A DNA stretch of 64,000 bases from Cheilinus undulatus (Eukaryota > Chordata > Actinopteri > Labriformes > Labridae), in assembly GCF_018320785.1 (NCBI RefSeq), contig NC_054877.1, positions 23,852,329-23,916,328 of the forward strand. Reading direction: 5' to 3'. Both the position numbers and the translations under genes were made by a program. Below are positions 35,301 to 43,299 of the stretch, one piece after another (the first letter of the stretch is position 1; every line of letters begins with the position of its first letter). The notes under the pieces were generated by a model. That model saw only the letters and a program-made list of their open reading frames with translations, had not been told where the DNA came from and ran no database searches.

Positions 35301-38300
35301 AATAAACCCTCACCTCGTCACTGCTGTAATTGATGTCTGGCTCATGATCGTGATGTGACGTTTTGGTAACAGATCGGCTCATTCTAAAATCTGAACGCTA
35401 GATGTCGCTAAAATGCCAAATTTTAGTCATTGTACCTTTAACATTCAGATTGTAACTTTTTTTCTAAATCTGAGAGGATCATATTCTCTCTGAGTGGGCT
35501 TGGCTTCAGCTCATTCAACGGACAACCCACATCATCAAGGAGCAGATTTTACTGCCTCATTTGTCATGATTTTGTAGCTTAATTTTAACAACTTAGAGTT
35601 GTTTTATTTGACTGAAATTTGATTTAGGGGTTCATAACACAGTGATGTGCCATACAACAAATCTAAATACAGATTCATTTTCACTTTACAGGGTCTTTTA
35701 ATTTATTTCATATCAAAATGTAATTAAATGAATCAATTAAATTGCTTAAAACTGCAACCAACTCTCGACAGTATTTTTTTATTGCTCACATCTTTGAACA
35801 ACTCTTGCCTTAACACAAAACTGGCAACTACCAATTTAGTACCCAAGGGCAGTGACTTACATGAGGAAAGGCTGCACCTCTACAGGACAACACGATTTCA
35901 AGTACTGCAGGTCTTCAACTGAGATGTCTGGAAGTTCATCATCAAATCTCCGGGGCTTTCGTGTCTATTTTCAATAGCAAACAGAAAAGAAAACAGATGG
36001 GTTCAAATACACTACAAATACAAGCCAAAATACCAATAGTTCTAATACAATGTGAAACTTTTGCTTACACAAAAAGATGTTGGAGGCCATGAATCAAGTC
36101 CTCTAAACAAACGATTTCTGAGGAAAGACTTTCCTGAAAGGAAATAAGGACATTAATAAAAAGTCTGAACTTCAATGGGTTTTGTGTGTATTTTTCAAAG
36201 GGACATTGTGCTCAACAGGGACTACTGTAATGTCAGGGCTGAACATTTTCAACAGACACTTACTAAAGAGTTTCCCAAAGGATTCCCTTTTGAACTTCTC
36301 TGCCTCGTACAGTAGTTTCCCATCCTTTACAAGTGCATAAGCCCACTGAAAAGATTAAGAGTAAAACCATTAACACAACAATGCCATAAATATGTTTCTT
36401 GCAATGTCTATTTTAAAAATGGAGGCATTTCTAAGCAGGTTTGTAGTATATCATGGAAAGACTATTGGATAGCAATCTTCACTTTAAATGTAACAAATAA
36501 AATCTTTAGGGATGTTCCGATACCATTTTTTCCTTCCCGATACAATTCAGATACCAAGGTGTTGGGTATCGGCCGATACCGAGTACTGATCCGATACCAG
36601 TCTGAACTTTCTGAAATGACTGTTCAGACTAGCAAATTATTTTAGACCTATATTTGACTCAAAACGGCTCAACAAATAGAAAAATAATGTACAGCATCTC
36701 TGTGGCCATATGTTGTTTTCCTGCTGATTATTGAGTTTTGCTGCTAAATATTAAAATAACAATAATATTGGGGGCTGCAACACAGCCTCTCTCTATCTCC
36801 TTCTTTTTTTTAAATACAAACTTTATTGCACTTTTCCAAATACAATATAACACTTACAACTCGAAATTTAACAACTGTAGTATACAGATACGTACTGAAT
36901 GTATACAGTTGTATAAATCATCAAGTGCATTGAAATCTATCCCTACTTTCTGCTATTTTGTAAAGCATCACGTGGTTACAGAACAGCCTGCTATTGGCTG
37001 ACAGATACTCACAGAGAGAAACAATATGGCAGTTAGCATTCGAGCTAGCAGTAATAAATGATAAGTAATTTGATTAAAATGAATAAAAAGATGTCCAATG
37101 TCAGGTTTACTGGTGTGGATTTAATCGTTTAAGTCCCCAGAAGACACATGCTTTCCAGGCTCTCTGAAAATGCTGCCGCAAAGATTCAAAGGCATCAATA
37201 GCGTTTATGGGAAAACATAACGGCTAACTTGAAGAGGAAAAAAAGTAAGATGCAGTGGTTTATGGTTCAAAAGTTATTTAACTTTTTATAAACTGTGTCA
37301 CTTCTTTTCTTGTATGACAGCGCGGGTCTGGAAGGTGTTTAAACGATCATATTCTGAGAAAAACTGTTGCAGCGGGTCCCTTGGTTGTTCTTTGCTGCAA
37401 CTGCGCCAAAAATGGAAGCCCGTTCATACAGTGGCAGCAAAGAAGAATTGAGTTCGGGTTTATAGCGCTAACAGTTAGCATGGCTAAATGAAGCAAAAAA
37501 TAAAGTTAAACCAAACAGTATCAGATCGGTGCATAAACATGTGTACTCACCAATATCGATACTTGCATTTTGAGCAGTATCGGTATCGGAACAAGCCTAA
37601 AAATCTTATCTATATCCAAATAAAAACTCTTATTAATGTTGTTTTAGTCTTATTTAAAAGAGAAAGATCAAGCCTTCCAGAGCAAACATTTTTTTATACA
37701 GAATTGATATAGTAAAACAACATAACTGACTTTCTTCAGTATGAATGACAGTGAGAAACACTACATTAACTCACTAAAAGAGCAGTCATGTCTGAGTAAA
37801 ATCATATACTCTTTAAACTTTTTCCCACATAAATAAAGAGAAAGGTCAGTCATTAAAGGTTAAACTAAATGTATAGACAGGCACACTTAGTGAAGAATAC
37901 AGCACTAATTGTGTTCTGGCCTTATGCTTATGCAACAGCAACAACCTCACACAGAATCTGTCAAACCACAAAGAGGTACACCCTTTGTCCTTCTAACTAA
38001 ACAAGATGCCCAACATGAAAGCCTCAAGACCCATTATGTTTTTGGTGAAGAGACAGGTCGACAATGCAAACTCAGGTCACCATAATGGGCCTGAGTCAGA
38101 GAGCAACAGCACAGTAAGAAACTAATATGTAAACAATATTATACAGTCAGTCTGATAAAGACAGTGTTTATCACTCAATAAGATGCATCAATATCACACA
38201 ACAGACTATTATTCCACTGGTTACATGATGAACTAAAAAACATGAATAAATGTACATTATTCAAAGTAGCTGGTAGTTAGTAACCATGGAAACAATAAAT

Positions 38301-41106
38301 GTACCTAGAGTACAAGAGAATGTTTGGGTTGCTTGGCATTAACCCAGTTTCAGTTATGTCGTGGGACCATTTGTGTTAGTGGAGCAAAAAATAATATCTC
38401 ATCCTTTTTACAAGTGTTTTGCCCCCAGTTAAACTGTTGCACAGAAGCAATGTCACACTTCAGGTTTTGTACTGAATGTCACCATTGCTGTGATTAAGCA
38501 GGAGCCGTAAGGCAGCAACATCACAGCCTCATGTGTGATATTGCTCCATTCTCAGCTCGCCCAAAAAATATTGACTCTGTTAAGAAATCCCTTCTTTGTA
38601 TCGTGTGCTGAAAGGTGTGATCATTGTCAAGTAATGATGCTCAGAACTGACCTCCCTGTAGTGGCGCATAAACATTTTTCTTCTGACAACTTCCACCACC
38701 GCCAAACAGTACATCTGGGGCACCGTGCTCAGGGCCTCAACCACTCGAACTCTTTCAATCAGCTCTGTCAGGAGTCTGAGAAGAGCCTGAAGCTTCTCTC
38801 CATCCTGGTCTGCATGGAGCATCACGTAGCAGCACCATCTAATGTTGAATCATGGGCACAGATTTGGTTAACTTTGGGATATTTTTCTTCCTTAAGCTTA
38901 GAATTAATAAAACGATAAAAAAACAGGCAGCAGAACAGGCAATAAATATTCGAAGAAATGTGGATGTCAGCATTACTTTAGTCGGACTTGCAGGTTGTTT
39001 GCAAGTTCTTGTTTGGCAGTGGTGCACTTCTTTTTGATGTCTAGCAGCTTCCTGTGGTTGTTCAGCATGATCATCAGCTGGTTTGTGTGACTTAGACATA
39101 AATCAGGCAGAACAGATGTATCCTTCAGGTTTTCAGCTCGCTTCTGATTGGCCAGAAATCCCTGCAGGAGACAACATGTATGCAAAATTCATTAAACACA
39201 GAATACAGAGGAAGTCATTGGGTAATGTATCTCTGTTAGACTGCTTACCTGAGCAAGTTCTTTCTGTTCATTCACCAACTTCTTACAGCTTGCAATCATT
39301 TGGTCAAGAGCATACAACCTGTCCTCAAGCCCCTTAATGGCTTTCATGTTTTGATTATCTAGCTTGGAAATTGTGTCACGACAATCTGCCAAGAAGGGCT
39401 GAATGATCCGTGGGTCAAGCTGAAAAAAAAAAAAAAAAAAAACAACAATTAGTAATACTTTCATGAACCTCACCACAGTGATGACACTAAACACTGTTGG
39501 ACATGTGAACTCATGCATCTATGACTCACCCTGTTGATAGAGTCAAAGCACTTCCTAACAACAGACTCCACATCGTTTGGTCTGTCTTGCACATTGATCC
39601 AGTCTAATAGTGTTACATTGAAGGTGGACGGGTTGGCTAACTCTGGAGTGTCATCATCTAAGAGCGCAGCTCTCAGACCACCACTGTCAGTCATCTCATT
39701 TGTTTCCTGGTCTCCAGTCTGCTCACAAGTGGGTGTCCCAGAAGCAGAGAGGGAGGCTGATAACTTGGAGGGCTTCTGCGTGTTAGCTGTGCAGAGCACA
39801 GAGTCAGTGGACTTTTCTTCTTCTGTCTCATCCGAATCCTTTCCTGGAGTTGAGCTGGACTTTTCCATGCTCTCTTTGTAACTGTGTCGTGTCAAACACT
39901 CCAGCAGAGGTATCCTGGCCATTACAGCAACTGCTGTCCCTAGCCTGCAAACACAATTTAATTTGCATCAAGACCTCAATGATCCCTCTGTTGTGCTTTA
40001 GGCAGAATATGTTAGTGCTTTGATTCATTTGATTGATTAAATAACTTAAAGCAGTTACATTATCAGCTACAAGAGTATATGCTGATAAATGTCACTTATA
40101 ACATGAGAGTCAAAAACTATGTTCATTTTTTTCCATTACTTACTTTGTAAGTTTCAGCTTAATTTCTTCCAAATCATGTTGATAATTTGTGTATGAAGTT
40201 TCAAATTTCACCAGCAGCTTCTGATATGACAGAGTGCAGTCGTCCAAATTTGCCATAATTGCAGCCCAGCCTTGATGTTGAAGGTGTTCATCATGAACCA
40301 AACGTTCACAGAAAGAACTAAGTTTGTTGGCAACTTCAAACATTTCCTGGAGGGGGAAAATATAACAATGTCAAGATAAGTTAGTTAACAGTTTAACTAC
40401 AAAGATATGTGTTATATTGGGATAAACCTCATTAAAACAATCTAATACACACAATAAACAAGGACATGCAAACATCCTAAAGAATCCATCACAACAGGCA
40501 GATTTAATAAAAGAAAAACAGGTATCAACCAGAGCAAGTTGCGTCCGCGAGGCAACAGTGTGAAAGACGGCTGGCATCAGTAGAGACTCCTCCACCTTAA
40601 CCTGAATCTCACTCTCTATCGAGAACGTGGTTTTGGGGATTGTTGGATCCCGATCACACAAGATCATCTCTTTGTTGAACAGAAATATGGGGTTCGTTTC
40701 CTACAGATCAGCAGTGAGACATTGCAAGTCAGCCAGTGAATCATGAAAATTCATTCATCGCTTGAGTATTTCATTTCTATGCCTTTAAGGCAAATAAAAT
40801 TCTCACTGAAGAATTAATATCACTCACAGTGCCAGCACTGTAGCTGCAGACCCGCCTCTCTGCAGCCATACATTCCCCTCCATTGACAACAAGGACTTGA
40901 TGTTGAATCGCAATCTTGTATTTGGCTTGGATGGCATGTTTTAGCTCCAGCACACTGAAACAAAGAAAAACTTAGGTTATGATAGACAAGATGTACTGAG
41001 AAATGTTTCTGAATGAAATTGGTTAAATGTCTTACGTTTGGACAGCAAGATCTGTGTCAAAAGTCAATGTGCTGCCATTGTTGACCTGGAACACATACAA
41101 CTTCAT
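19988..41106 (-). CDS. rb1cc1: RB1-inducible coiled-coil protein 1 (FIP200), full spliced CDS
   Basis: This protein is the scaffold subunit of the ULK1-ATG13-ATG101 complex that starts autophagosome formation; it acts in the cytosol at the ER and on cargo. I identified 22 coding exons, listed separately, by similarity to vertebrate RB1CC1 and by GT-AG junctions. All phases agree: 4884 bp, 1627 residues plus stop, against 1594 in human. In order the protein has a ubiquitin-like N-terminus (about 1-80), a conserved helical dimer region (to about 590), a linker with the invariant LAESPESDFMSAVNEFVIEE, a coiled coil (about 800-1515) and the C-terminal claw (about 1517-1627). The claw ends in RFKVPLGTKFYRVKAV-W-N-KV. 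The start ATG (41106) has A at -3 and matches the family's MKLYVF start. No frameshift or stop interrupts it. Expression level and isoforms cannot be read here. Confidence 0.97.
20305..20375 (-). CDS. rb1cc1: rb1cc1 coding exon 21, residues 1579-1602
   Basis: Acceptor TTGTTTAG, donor AAG|GTATCT. It encodes claw-domain sequence containing RRPWVLGKVMEKEYCQAKK, nearly identical to the mammalian protein. Confidence 0.96.
20676..20803 (-). CDS. rb1cc1: rb1cc1 coding exon 20, residues 1536-1579
   Basis: Acceptor GTGCTGCAG, donor G|GTCAGC. It encodes FQVGDLVLIILDERHDNYVL and the following TVGPTLYFLHSES, the core beta-strands of the claw domain and the most conserved part of the C-terminus. Confidence 0.97.
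21026..21084 (-). CDS. rb1cc1: rb1cc1 coding exon 19, residues 1517-1536
   Basis: Acceptor CCTTTGTAG, donor GA|GTAAGT. It encodes MSQSMSSVSSRHSDKIAIR, the serine-rich entry into the claw domain, matching mammalian RB1CC1 almost residue for residue. Confidence 0.95.
21552..21599 (-). CDS. rb1cc1: rb1cc1 coding exon 18, residues 1501-1516
   Basis: A 48-bp exon between the acceptor ATTTTTCAG and the donor CTG|GTCAGT. It encodes TLHMKEEENKRLSQRL, the last coiled-coil turns. It is a whole number of codons, so skipping it would keep frame. Confidence 0.93.
21694..21745 (-). CDS. rb1cc1: rb1cc1 coding exon 17, residues 1483-1500
   Basis: A 52-bp exon, acceptor GTCTTCTAG, donor AGG|GTAAAT. It encodes DNVLMSEEKQRILLLER, aligned with human ENIHMLSEEKQRIMLLER and one residue shorter. 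Confidence 0.93.
22477..22680 (+). mobile_element. tRNA-derived SINE in an rb1cc1 intron
   Basis: It begins 'gcggggcactcagatggcc' and continues with a tRNA-like promoter: a B-box-like 'ggttcaggtctgg' lies at 22533-22545. Then come 'cctgcatgtctttccc', 'ataaataaaggca' and an A-rich tail with 'aaataaataaata'. This order is typical of teleost SINEs. It lies antisense to rb1cc1 between coding exons 16 and 17. Confidence 0.8.
23310..23333. repeat. Poly(T) run in an rb1cc1 intron
   Basis: A run of about 24 T. A matching poly(A) run lies at 24782-24804. They may be tails of old retrotransposed copies; no body is recognisable next to them. Confidence 0.8.
24100..24310. mobile_element. Possible MITE remnant in an rb1cc1 intron
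   Basis: Alternating blocks such as 'ctgaatctgattttt', 'gtgactctgatctg', 'ggaatctgatcttacagatt' and 'ccagatcagatatatg' are internally similar and resemble a common fish MITE. The ends are not defined. Confidence 0.35.
25152..25452 (-). CDS. rb1cc1: rb1cc1 coding exon 16, residues 1383-1483
   Basis: Acceptor ACCCTGCAG, donor CA|GTAAGC. The first half continues the coiled coil (LIETLSEDRASVMQEKKHLE and EEELNRLRS). The middle is a low-complexity alanine run (GGAAAAARAL) absent from mammals. It ends with the conserved acidic stretch DEHVDSAVEASMVTVQ. Confidence 0.96.
25726..25834 (-). CDS. rb1cc1: rb1cc1 coding exon 15, residues 1347-1383
   Basis: Acceptor CTCTGTAG, donor G|GTGAGA. It encodes TNFNTVLTREK followed by coiled-coil heptads, matching the mammalian sequence at the start. 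Confidence 0.95.
26646..26832 (-). CDS. rb1cc1: rb1cc1 coding exon 14, residues 1284-1346
   Basis: Acceptor TTTTTTAG, donor CAG|GTTTGT, a weak donor. It encodes a short linker (DEGLPLHAEGHADAG) and then coiled coil ending KNEEIQNLKTSLIAEQQ, conserved in vertebrates. Confidence 0.95.
27043..28985 (-). CDS. rb1cc1: rb1cc1 coding exon 13, giant coiled-coil exon, residues 637-1284
   Basis: A single 1943-bp exon between the acceptor CCTTGCAG and the donor AAAAG|GTAAAT. It starts with a Ser/Pro-rich linker, then the almost invariant LAESPESDFMSAVNEFVIEE and NPISDP, a region where mammalian FIP200 has an FFAT-type motif for ER-resident VAP proteins. From about residue 780 on it is nearly continuous heptad coiled coil, rich in E, K, Q and L, with conserved CKLEVELALKE and AELRTLMRIEKD. 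Open frames on the opposite strand here are shadows of the biased codon use. Confidence 0.98.
29122..29248 (-). CDS. rb1cc1: rb1cc1 coding exon 12, residues 594-636
   Basis: Acceptor TACTGTAG, donor AGG|GTAATG. It encodes MCDFEPLNRHVETLQQLVQA followed by AQSIDEMSQTITDLLTEQR, the end of the conserved N-terminal helical region. Confidence 0.96.
31435..32174. mobile_element. Nested MITE with TAAAGC ends
   Basis: Left end TAAAGCCGGGTTTACACTGT; right end, reverse complement, TAAAGCAGGGTGGACAGTGT. The pairing continues with GCGATTTT/GCGATTTC. The element lies wholly inside 30396-32342 and contains a purine-rich GA microsatellite (about 31880-31950). Its open frame of 161 residues on the minus strand is low-complexity and not a recognisable protein. 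Confidence 0.65.
31880..31950. repeat. (GA)n-type microsatellite
   Basis: An imperfect GA/GAGA tract interrupted by C and T, within the nested MITE. Confidence 0.85.
32458..33133. mobile_element. MITE with GCCGGCCAC inverted ends, intron 11
   Basis: Left end GCCGGCCACTCACTAGATGA; right end, reverse complement, GCCGGCCACACACTACAGGA. Near-matching inverted repeats extend about 30 bp. Near the middle sits an 18-bp-arm palindrome (32911-32948). No coding capacity; the superfamily is not certain. Confidence 0.7.
33640..34850. mobile_element. hAT-like repeat with internal AAAGTCAAAAT tandem repeats
   Basis: It begins CAGGGGTCTCAAACTCAA and ends with the inverted TTGAGGTTGACACCTGTG. Between about 33780 and 34260 the sequence is a degenerate repeat of 'aaaagtcaaaatatgaaatt'. 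That combination of inverted ends and internal repeat is a familiar fish MITE pattern. It is interrupted by the LINE fragment below. Confidence 0.6.
34405..34792 (+). mobile_element. 5'-truncated LINE 3' end
   Basis: A short, locally GC-richer segment ending 'cccctcggggacaataaaga' followed by an (AAAC)n-type tail 'acaaacaaacaaac'. This is the form of a non-LTR retrotransposon 3' end. The family is not resolved. Confidence 0.55.
34937..35441. mobile_element. TTAA-flanked MITE (inner), intron 11
   Basis: TTAA precedes AGGTACAATGTGTAAGATTT on the left. On the right the reverse complement reads TTAA, then AGGTACAATGACTAAAATTT. Inverted repeats agree at about 20 of 23 positions. TTAA flanks suggest a piggyBac-type transposase mobilised it. 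No coding capacity. Confidence 0.8.
35861..35964 (-). CDS. rb1cc1: rb1cc1 coding exon 11, residues 560-594
   Basis: Acceptor GAAAATAG, donor AT|GTAAGT. It encodes TRKPRRFDDELPDISVEDL and VEVQPFL, conserved with mammals. The intron that follows is the 6.6-kb transposon-filled one. Confidence 0.95.
36069..36133 (-). CDS. rb1cc1: rb1cc1 coding exon 10, residues 538-559
   Basis: Acceptor CCTTTCAG, donor TGT|GTAAGC. It encodes RKSFLRNRLFRGLDSWPPTS, a basic segment nearly identical in vertebrates. Confidence 0.95.
36264..36345 (-). CDS. rb1cc1: rb1cc1 coding exon 9, residues 511-538
   Basis: Acceptor CTTTTCAG, donor TTTA|GTAAGT. It encodes WAYALVKDGKLLYEAEKFKR and ESFGKLF. Confidence 0.95.
36507..37599. 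mobile_element. Non-autonomous hAT-like element between coding exons 8 and 9
   Basis: Inverted ends TAGGGATGTTCCGATACC (left) and TAGGCTTGTTCCGATACC (right, reverse complement) are flanked by the identical octamer 'aaaatctt' (36499-36506 and 37600-37607). The 8-bp duplication and CCGATACC ends indicate hAT transposition. The left subterminal region holds nested GTATCGG/CCGATAC palindromes. No transposase frame is present. Confidence 0.9.
38652..38838 (-). CDS. rb1cc1: rb1cc1 coding exon 8, residues 448-510
   Basis: Acceptor AACATTAG, which has a poor pyrimidine tract; donor GAG|GTCAGT. It encodes VMLHADQDGEKLQALLRLL and MYCLAVVEVVRRKMFMRHYR, highly conserved helices of the N-terminal dimer region. 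Confidence 0.95.
38977..39161 (-). CDS. rb1cc1: rb1cc1 coding exon 7, residues 387-448
   Basis: Acceptor CTGCAG, donor CTAAA|GTAATG. It encodes GFLANQKRAENLKD, VLPDLCLSHTNQLMIML and CTTAKQELANNLQVRLK. Confidence 0.96.
39249..39419 (-). CDS. rb1cc1: rb1cc1 coding exon 6, residues 330-386
   Basis: The acceptor follows an 18-base T run on the coding strand; donor CAG|GTAAGC. It encodes LDPRIIQPFLADCRDT and KLDNQNMKAIKGLEDRLYAL. Confidence 0.96.
39530..39944 (-). CDS. rb1cc1: rb1cc1 coding exon 5, residues 191-329
   Basis: Acceptor GTTTGCAG, donor AGG|GTGAGT. It starts with conserved ARIPLLECLTRHSY. The middle is a variable acidic, Ser/Thr-rich insert (about 220-300) that differs from mammals. 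It ends with the conserved LLDWINVQDRPNDVESVVRK. Confidence 0.96.
40144..40346 (-). CDS. rb1cc1: rb1cc1 coding exon 4, residues 124-191
   Basis: Acceptor CCCTCCAG, donor ACAAA|GTAAGT. It encodes EMFEVANKLSSFCERLVHDE and HLQHQGWAAIMANL, conserved helical sequence. Confidence 0.96.
40530..40700 (-). CDS. rb1cc1: rb1cc1 coding exon 3, residues 67-123
   Basis: Acceptor ATCTGTAG, donor CTG|GTTGAT, a weak donor supported by exact continuation into the next exon's EMFEV. It encodes NPIFLFNKEMILCDRDP and MPAVFHTVASRTQLAL, completing the ubiquitin-like fold. Confidence 0.94.
40828..40954 (-). CDS. rb1cc1: rb1cc1 coding exon 2, residues 24-66
   Basis: Acceptor TTTCAG, donor ACT|GTGAGT. It encodes LKHAIQAKYKIAIQHQVLVV and NGGECMAAERRVCSYSAGT, the ubiquitin-like N-terminal fold. 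Confidence 0.96.
41036..41106 (-). CDS. rb1cc1: rb1cc1 coding exon 1, residues 1-24 (start codon)
   Basis: The start ATG at 41106-41104 sits in the context ATTCAAC-ATG-A (A at -3). It encodes MKLYVFQVNNGSTLTFDT and ends AC|GTAAG. The exon extends 5' as leader to the acceptor TTTTTTGCAG before 41168. Confidence 0.96.
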
Positions 41107-41168
41107 GTTGAATCTCCCAGAGTCCTTCACTCTTGCTGATCTTGCTCATTTAGTCATTCAAATCCACC
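41057..41168 (-). promoter_or_regulatory. rb1cc1: rb1cc1 leader with two upstream ORFs
   Basis: In the 62-bp leader portion of this exon two ATGs precede the main start. The first (41157-41146) encodes M-T-K-stop. The second starts at 41149, overlaps the first and reads 30 codons in another frame through the main ATG to a stop at 41057. Both have T at -3, a weak context, while the main ATG has A at -3, so leaky scanning would be expected. That is inference. Confidence 0.6.
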
Positions 41169-41219
41169 CTGCAAAAAACACAAACATAAACATTAGATAT
41201 CCATGAGACTCTTTCTTTG

Positions 41220-41640
41220 TACAATCTATGGATGCACTTTATTGGATTTTTGCCAATACGGACATTTATAACAATATTTAAATTTTACAGACCTAATGTA
41301 TTCAGCCCTTTCAACACATTTTAAGGTTTGAGGATGAACAGAGAAACAAACTTAAGTCCTTAAAACACACTTTAAAGTTAAACGAATGAAAAGAAATACA
41401 GAAAATGACCTCATCTGACATAGATATGTTGGTTCAGTCTAAACTTTATTAATTTCTTAATTTATATGGTCAAAATTTAAAGCCAAGATATGCTGAGATC
41501 CCCAGCCAAAATAAAGGCAGAGTTTGGATATCTGCTGAAACCAACATTTGACTTTTTAAGCAAATATCTGCCTATAGTAATATCAGGCCATTAATACTGT
41601 GCATGCCTTGTATAGTCAGTATCATTTTTCGAGTCAAAGA
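41220..41640. mobile_element. Possible eroded hAT-like repeat in rb1cc1 intron 1
   Basis: Fragments such as 'ttgccaatacggacattta', 'atatctgcctatagtaatat' and 'caggccattaatactgtgc' resemble the CCGATA/TATCAGGCC interiors of fish hAT repeats. The ends are not visible. Confidence 0.35.
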
Positions 41641-42570
41641 GAGAGATGATTGTCCCCTTTATTCAAACCATAGCCTCAAAAAGCAATTTGACGACTATCA
41701 TTGCAAGATGTTCAAGATGTAATGCAGTATACGCATTTCCATTATACATTATTTGATTTCTTTGTCAGAAGCTTCAATAAAAGTCTAAACAATCGACCAA
41801 CATCTTCTCCCTTCCCGCCTACACTTGTGAACCCCGTGGAATTACTTGACTGCCGAATAACTCGCATATTAGCTGAGTCACCATGTCTTTGTTATTAAGC
41901 TACTTTTAAGTGTTTAATATGTACGAGGTCACATAATATGTTCCTCAACTACTCAAAGTCGAACTTCAAAATGGTATGAGACACATAGTTAACATTTGTT
42001 GATGTTTATCTGGTGAACGGTAAATCTTAAGGATGGTGAAATACCAAAGTAAAGAGACTTCAGAACAAGATTTAGAGCAAACTGAACACTATTAACTCTT
42101 AGCTGTTAGCGTGACAATAAAAACACCTTACCAGCCTCATTGCCCTGACTGACAAACTTGTGTTTGTAATCAGAAACTGATTGCCGTTTCTAACTGCTCG
42201 CCTGTGGGCCAACAATTACTCAGGATACAAGTACGTTGCTTAACTTGTTTTTCCACGAAAAAAAACACTGACATTTAACCGTTGATATAAACCTCGAGGC
42301 CTTTAGTTAGTCATGGTTACAGTGCCATAGAAGGGGCCACCAGCAGCTGCTGGCAAGCTAGCTAGTCAATAATAACCCGCTGACTGCGCTAACTGGCTAT
42401 TAGCTTACACAGCTGTCAGGCTAACGCAGGATAGCAACATTTAACGTCGATGAATTTGACAAATGTACTAAGCTTGTCCGAAATAAGCCCCAACGTCTCT
42501 TAAATGCCTTTTGGAATAAATGCCACAATCAACAATGGATTCATAACACAGAATATAGGGCTGGTCTTAC

Positions 42571-42960
42571 CTCACTTTGCTCGCATCTCCCTGTTCTTGG
42601 TCTCCACCTCGTCTAGGCGAGTTTGCTAGCTAACAAGCTAGCAACTAAGCTAGCTAGCTAACCTGTTTTAGCTTGGCATACATAGAGCTAACTTAGCAAA
42701 CCCGTTAGCTAGCGTTAGCTAAGCTAAACTAGAGAAGAACAAGTGTCAACCATGATTAGTTAATCCAACAGAACATACTGTTTTTAGAATAATTGTCTTA
42801 TTTGGCAAACTACAGCTGAAACCGTGATACACACGGATAAAAACCACCAGTTGTTTATCTCAGGTAGCTAACTACGCTAACATCCTCTCAGTTGCTCTGT
42901 CTGTTTTGTTGTTGTCATCTACGAGTGTGCAGTCCGTGGACGAACCGCTCCAAAGTGATC
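42571..42960 (-). promoter_or_regulatory. rb1cc1: rb1cc1 noncoding first exon and promoter region
   Basis: A splice donor GTGAG|GTAAGA places the 3' end of a noncoding exon at 42571, matching the acceptor before 41168. The transcription start is not resolved. Upstream, 42620-42740 is built almost wholly of GCTAGC/GCTAAC words ('aagctagctagctaacc', 'gttagctagcgttagct'), unlike the surroundings. Positions 42890-42960 are somewhat richer in CpG. Confidence 0.55.
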
Positions 42961-43268
42961 AGTGTAGTAGCTAACTTCATTTTTTTGTAATACGTTCAGA
43001 TATACATCTGTTTTTTGACTTTATATAATCTGTATACATTTTACGTTTTTCATCAATAAAAAAAGGTCATGTTGTGAATTATCTGAGAATAATTTAATTA
43101 AGTTACAAGCTGCGTAAAAGAATAAGTACATTTGTATTATGAATTTAATAGCTGTATTTTTTCATTGTCTTGTTTTGTAATTTGTACAATTTGGGGGAAG
43201 CTGTTACAATTTCATATCTGCTTCCATTTGGTCCACATTGAAACATTATTCCCCTAATGTTTATTATT

Positions 43269-43299
<31 letters not shown>

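Larger units (their letters stand above)
33256..35701. mobile_element. Outer TTAA-flanked element with two nested insertions, intron 11
   Basis: Left end TTAAAGACCCTGTAAAGTGA; right end, reverse complement, TTAAAAGACCCTGTAAAGTG. That is a near-perfect inverted repeat of about 20 bp between TTAA tetranucleotides, as in piggyBac-type MITEs. Inside lie a hAT-like repeat (33640-34850, itself holding a LINE 3' end) and a second TTAA element (34937-35441). Confidence 0.65.
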
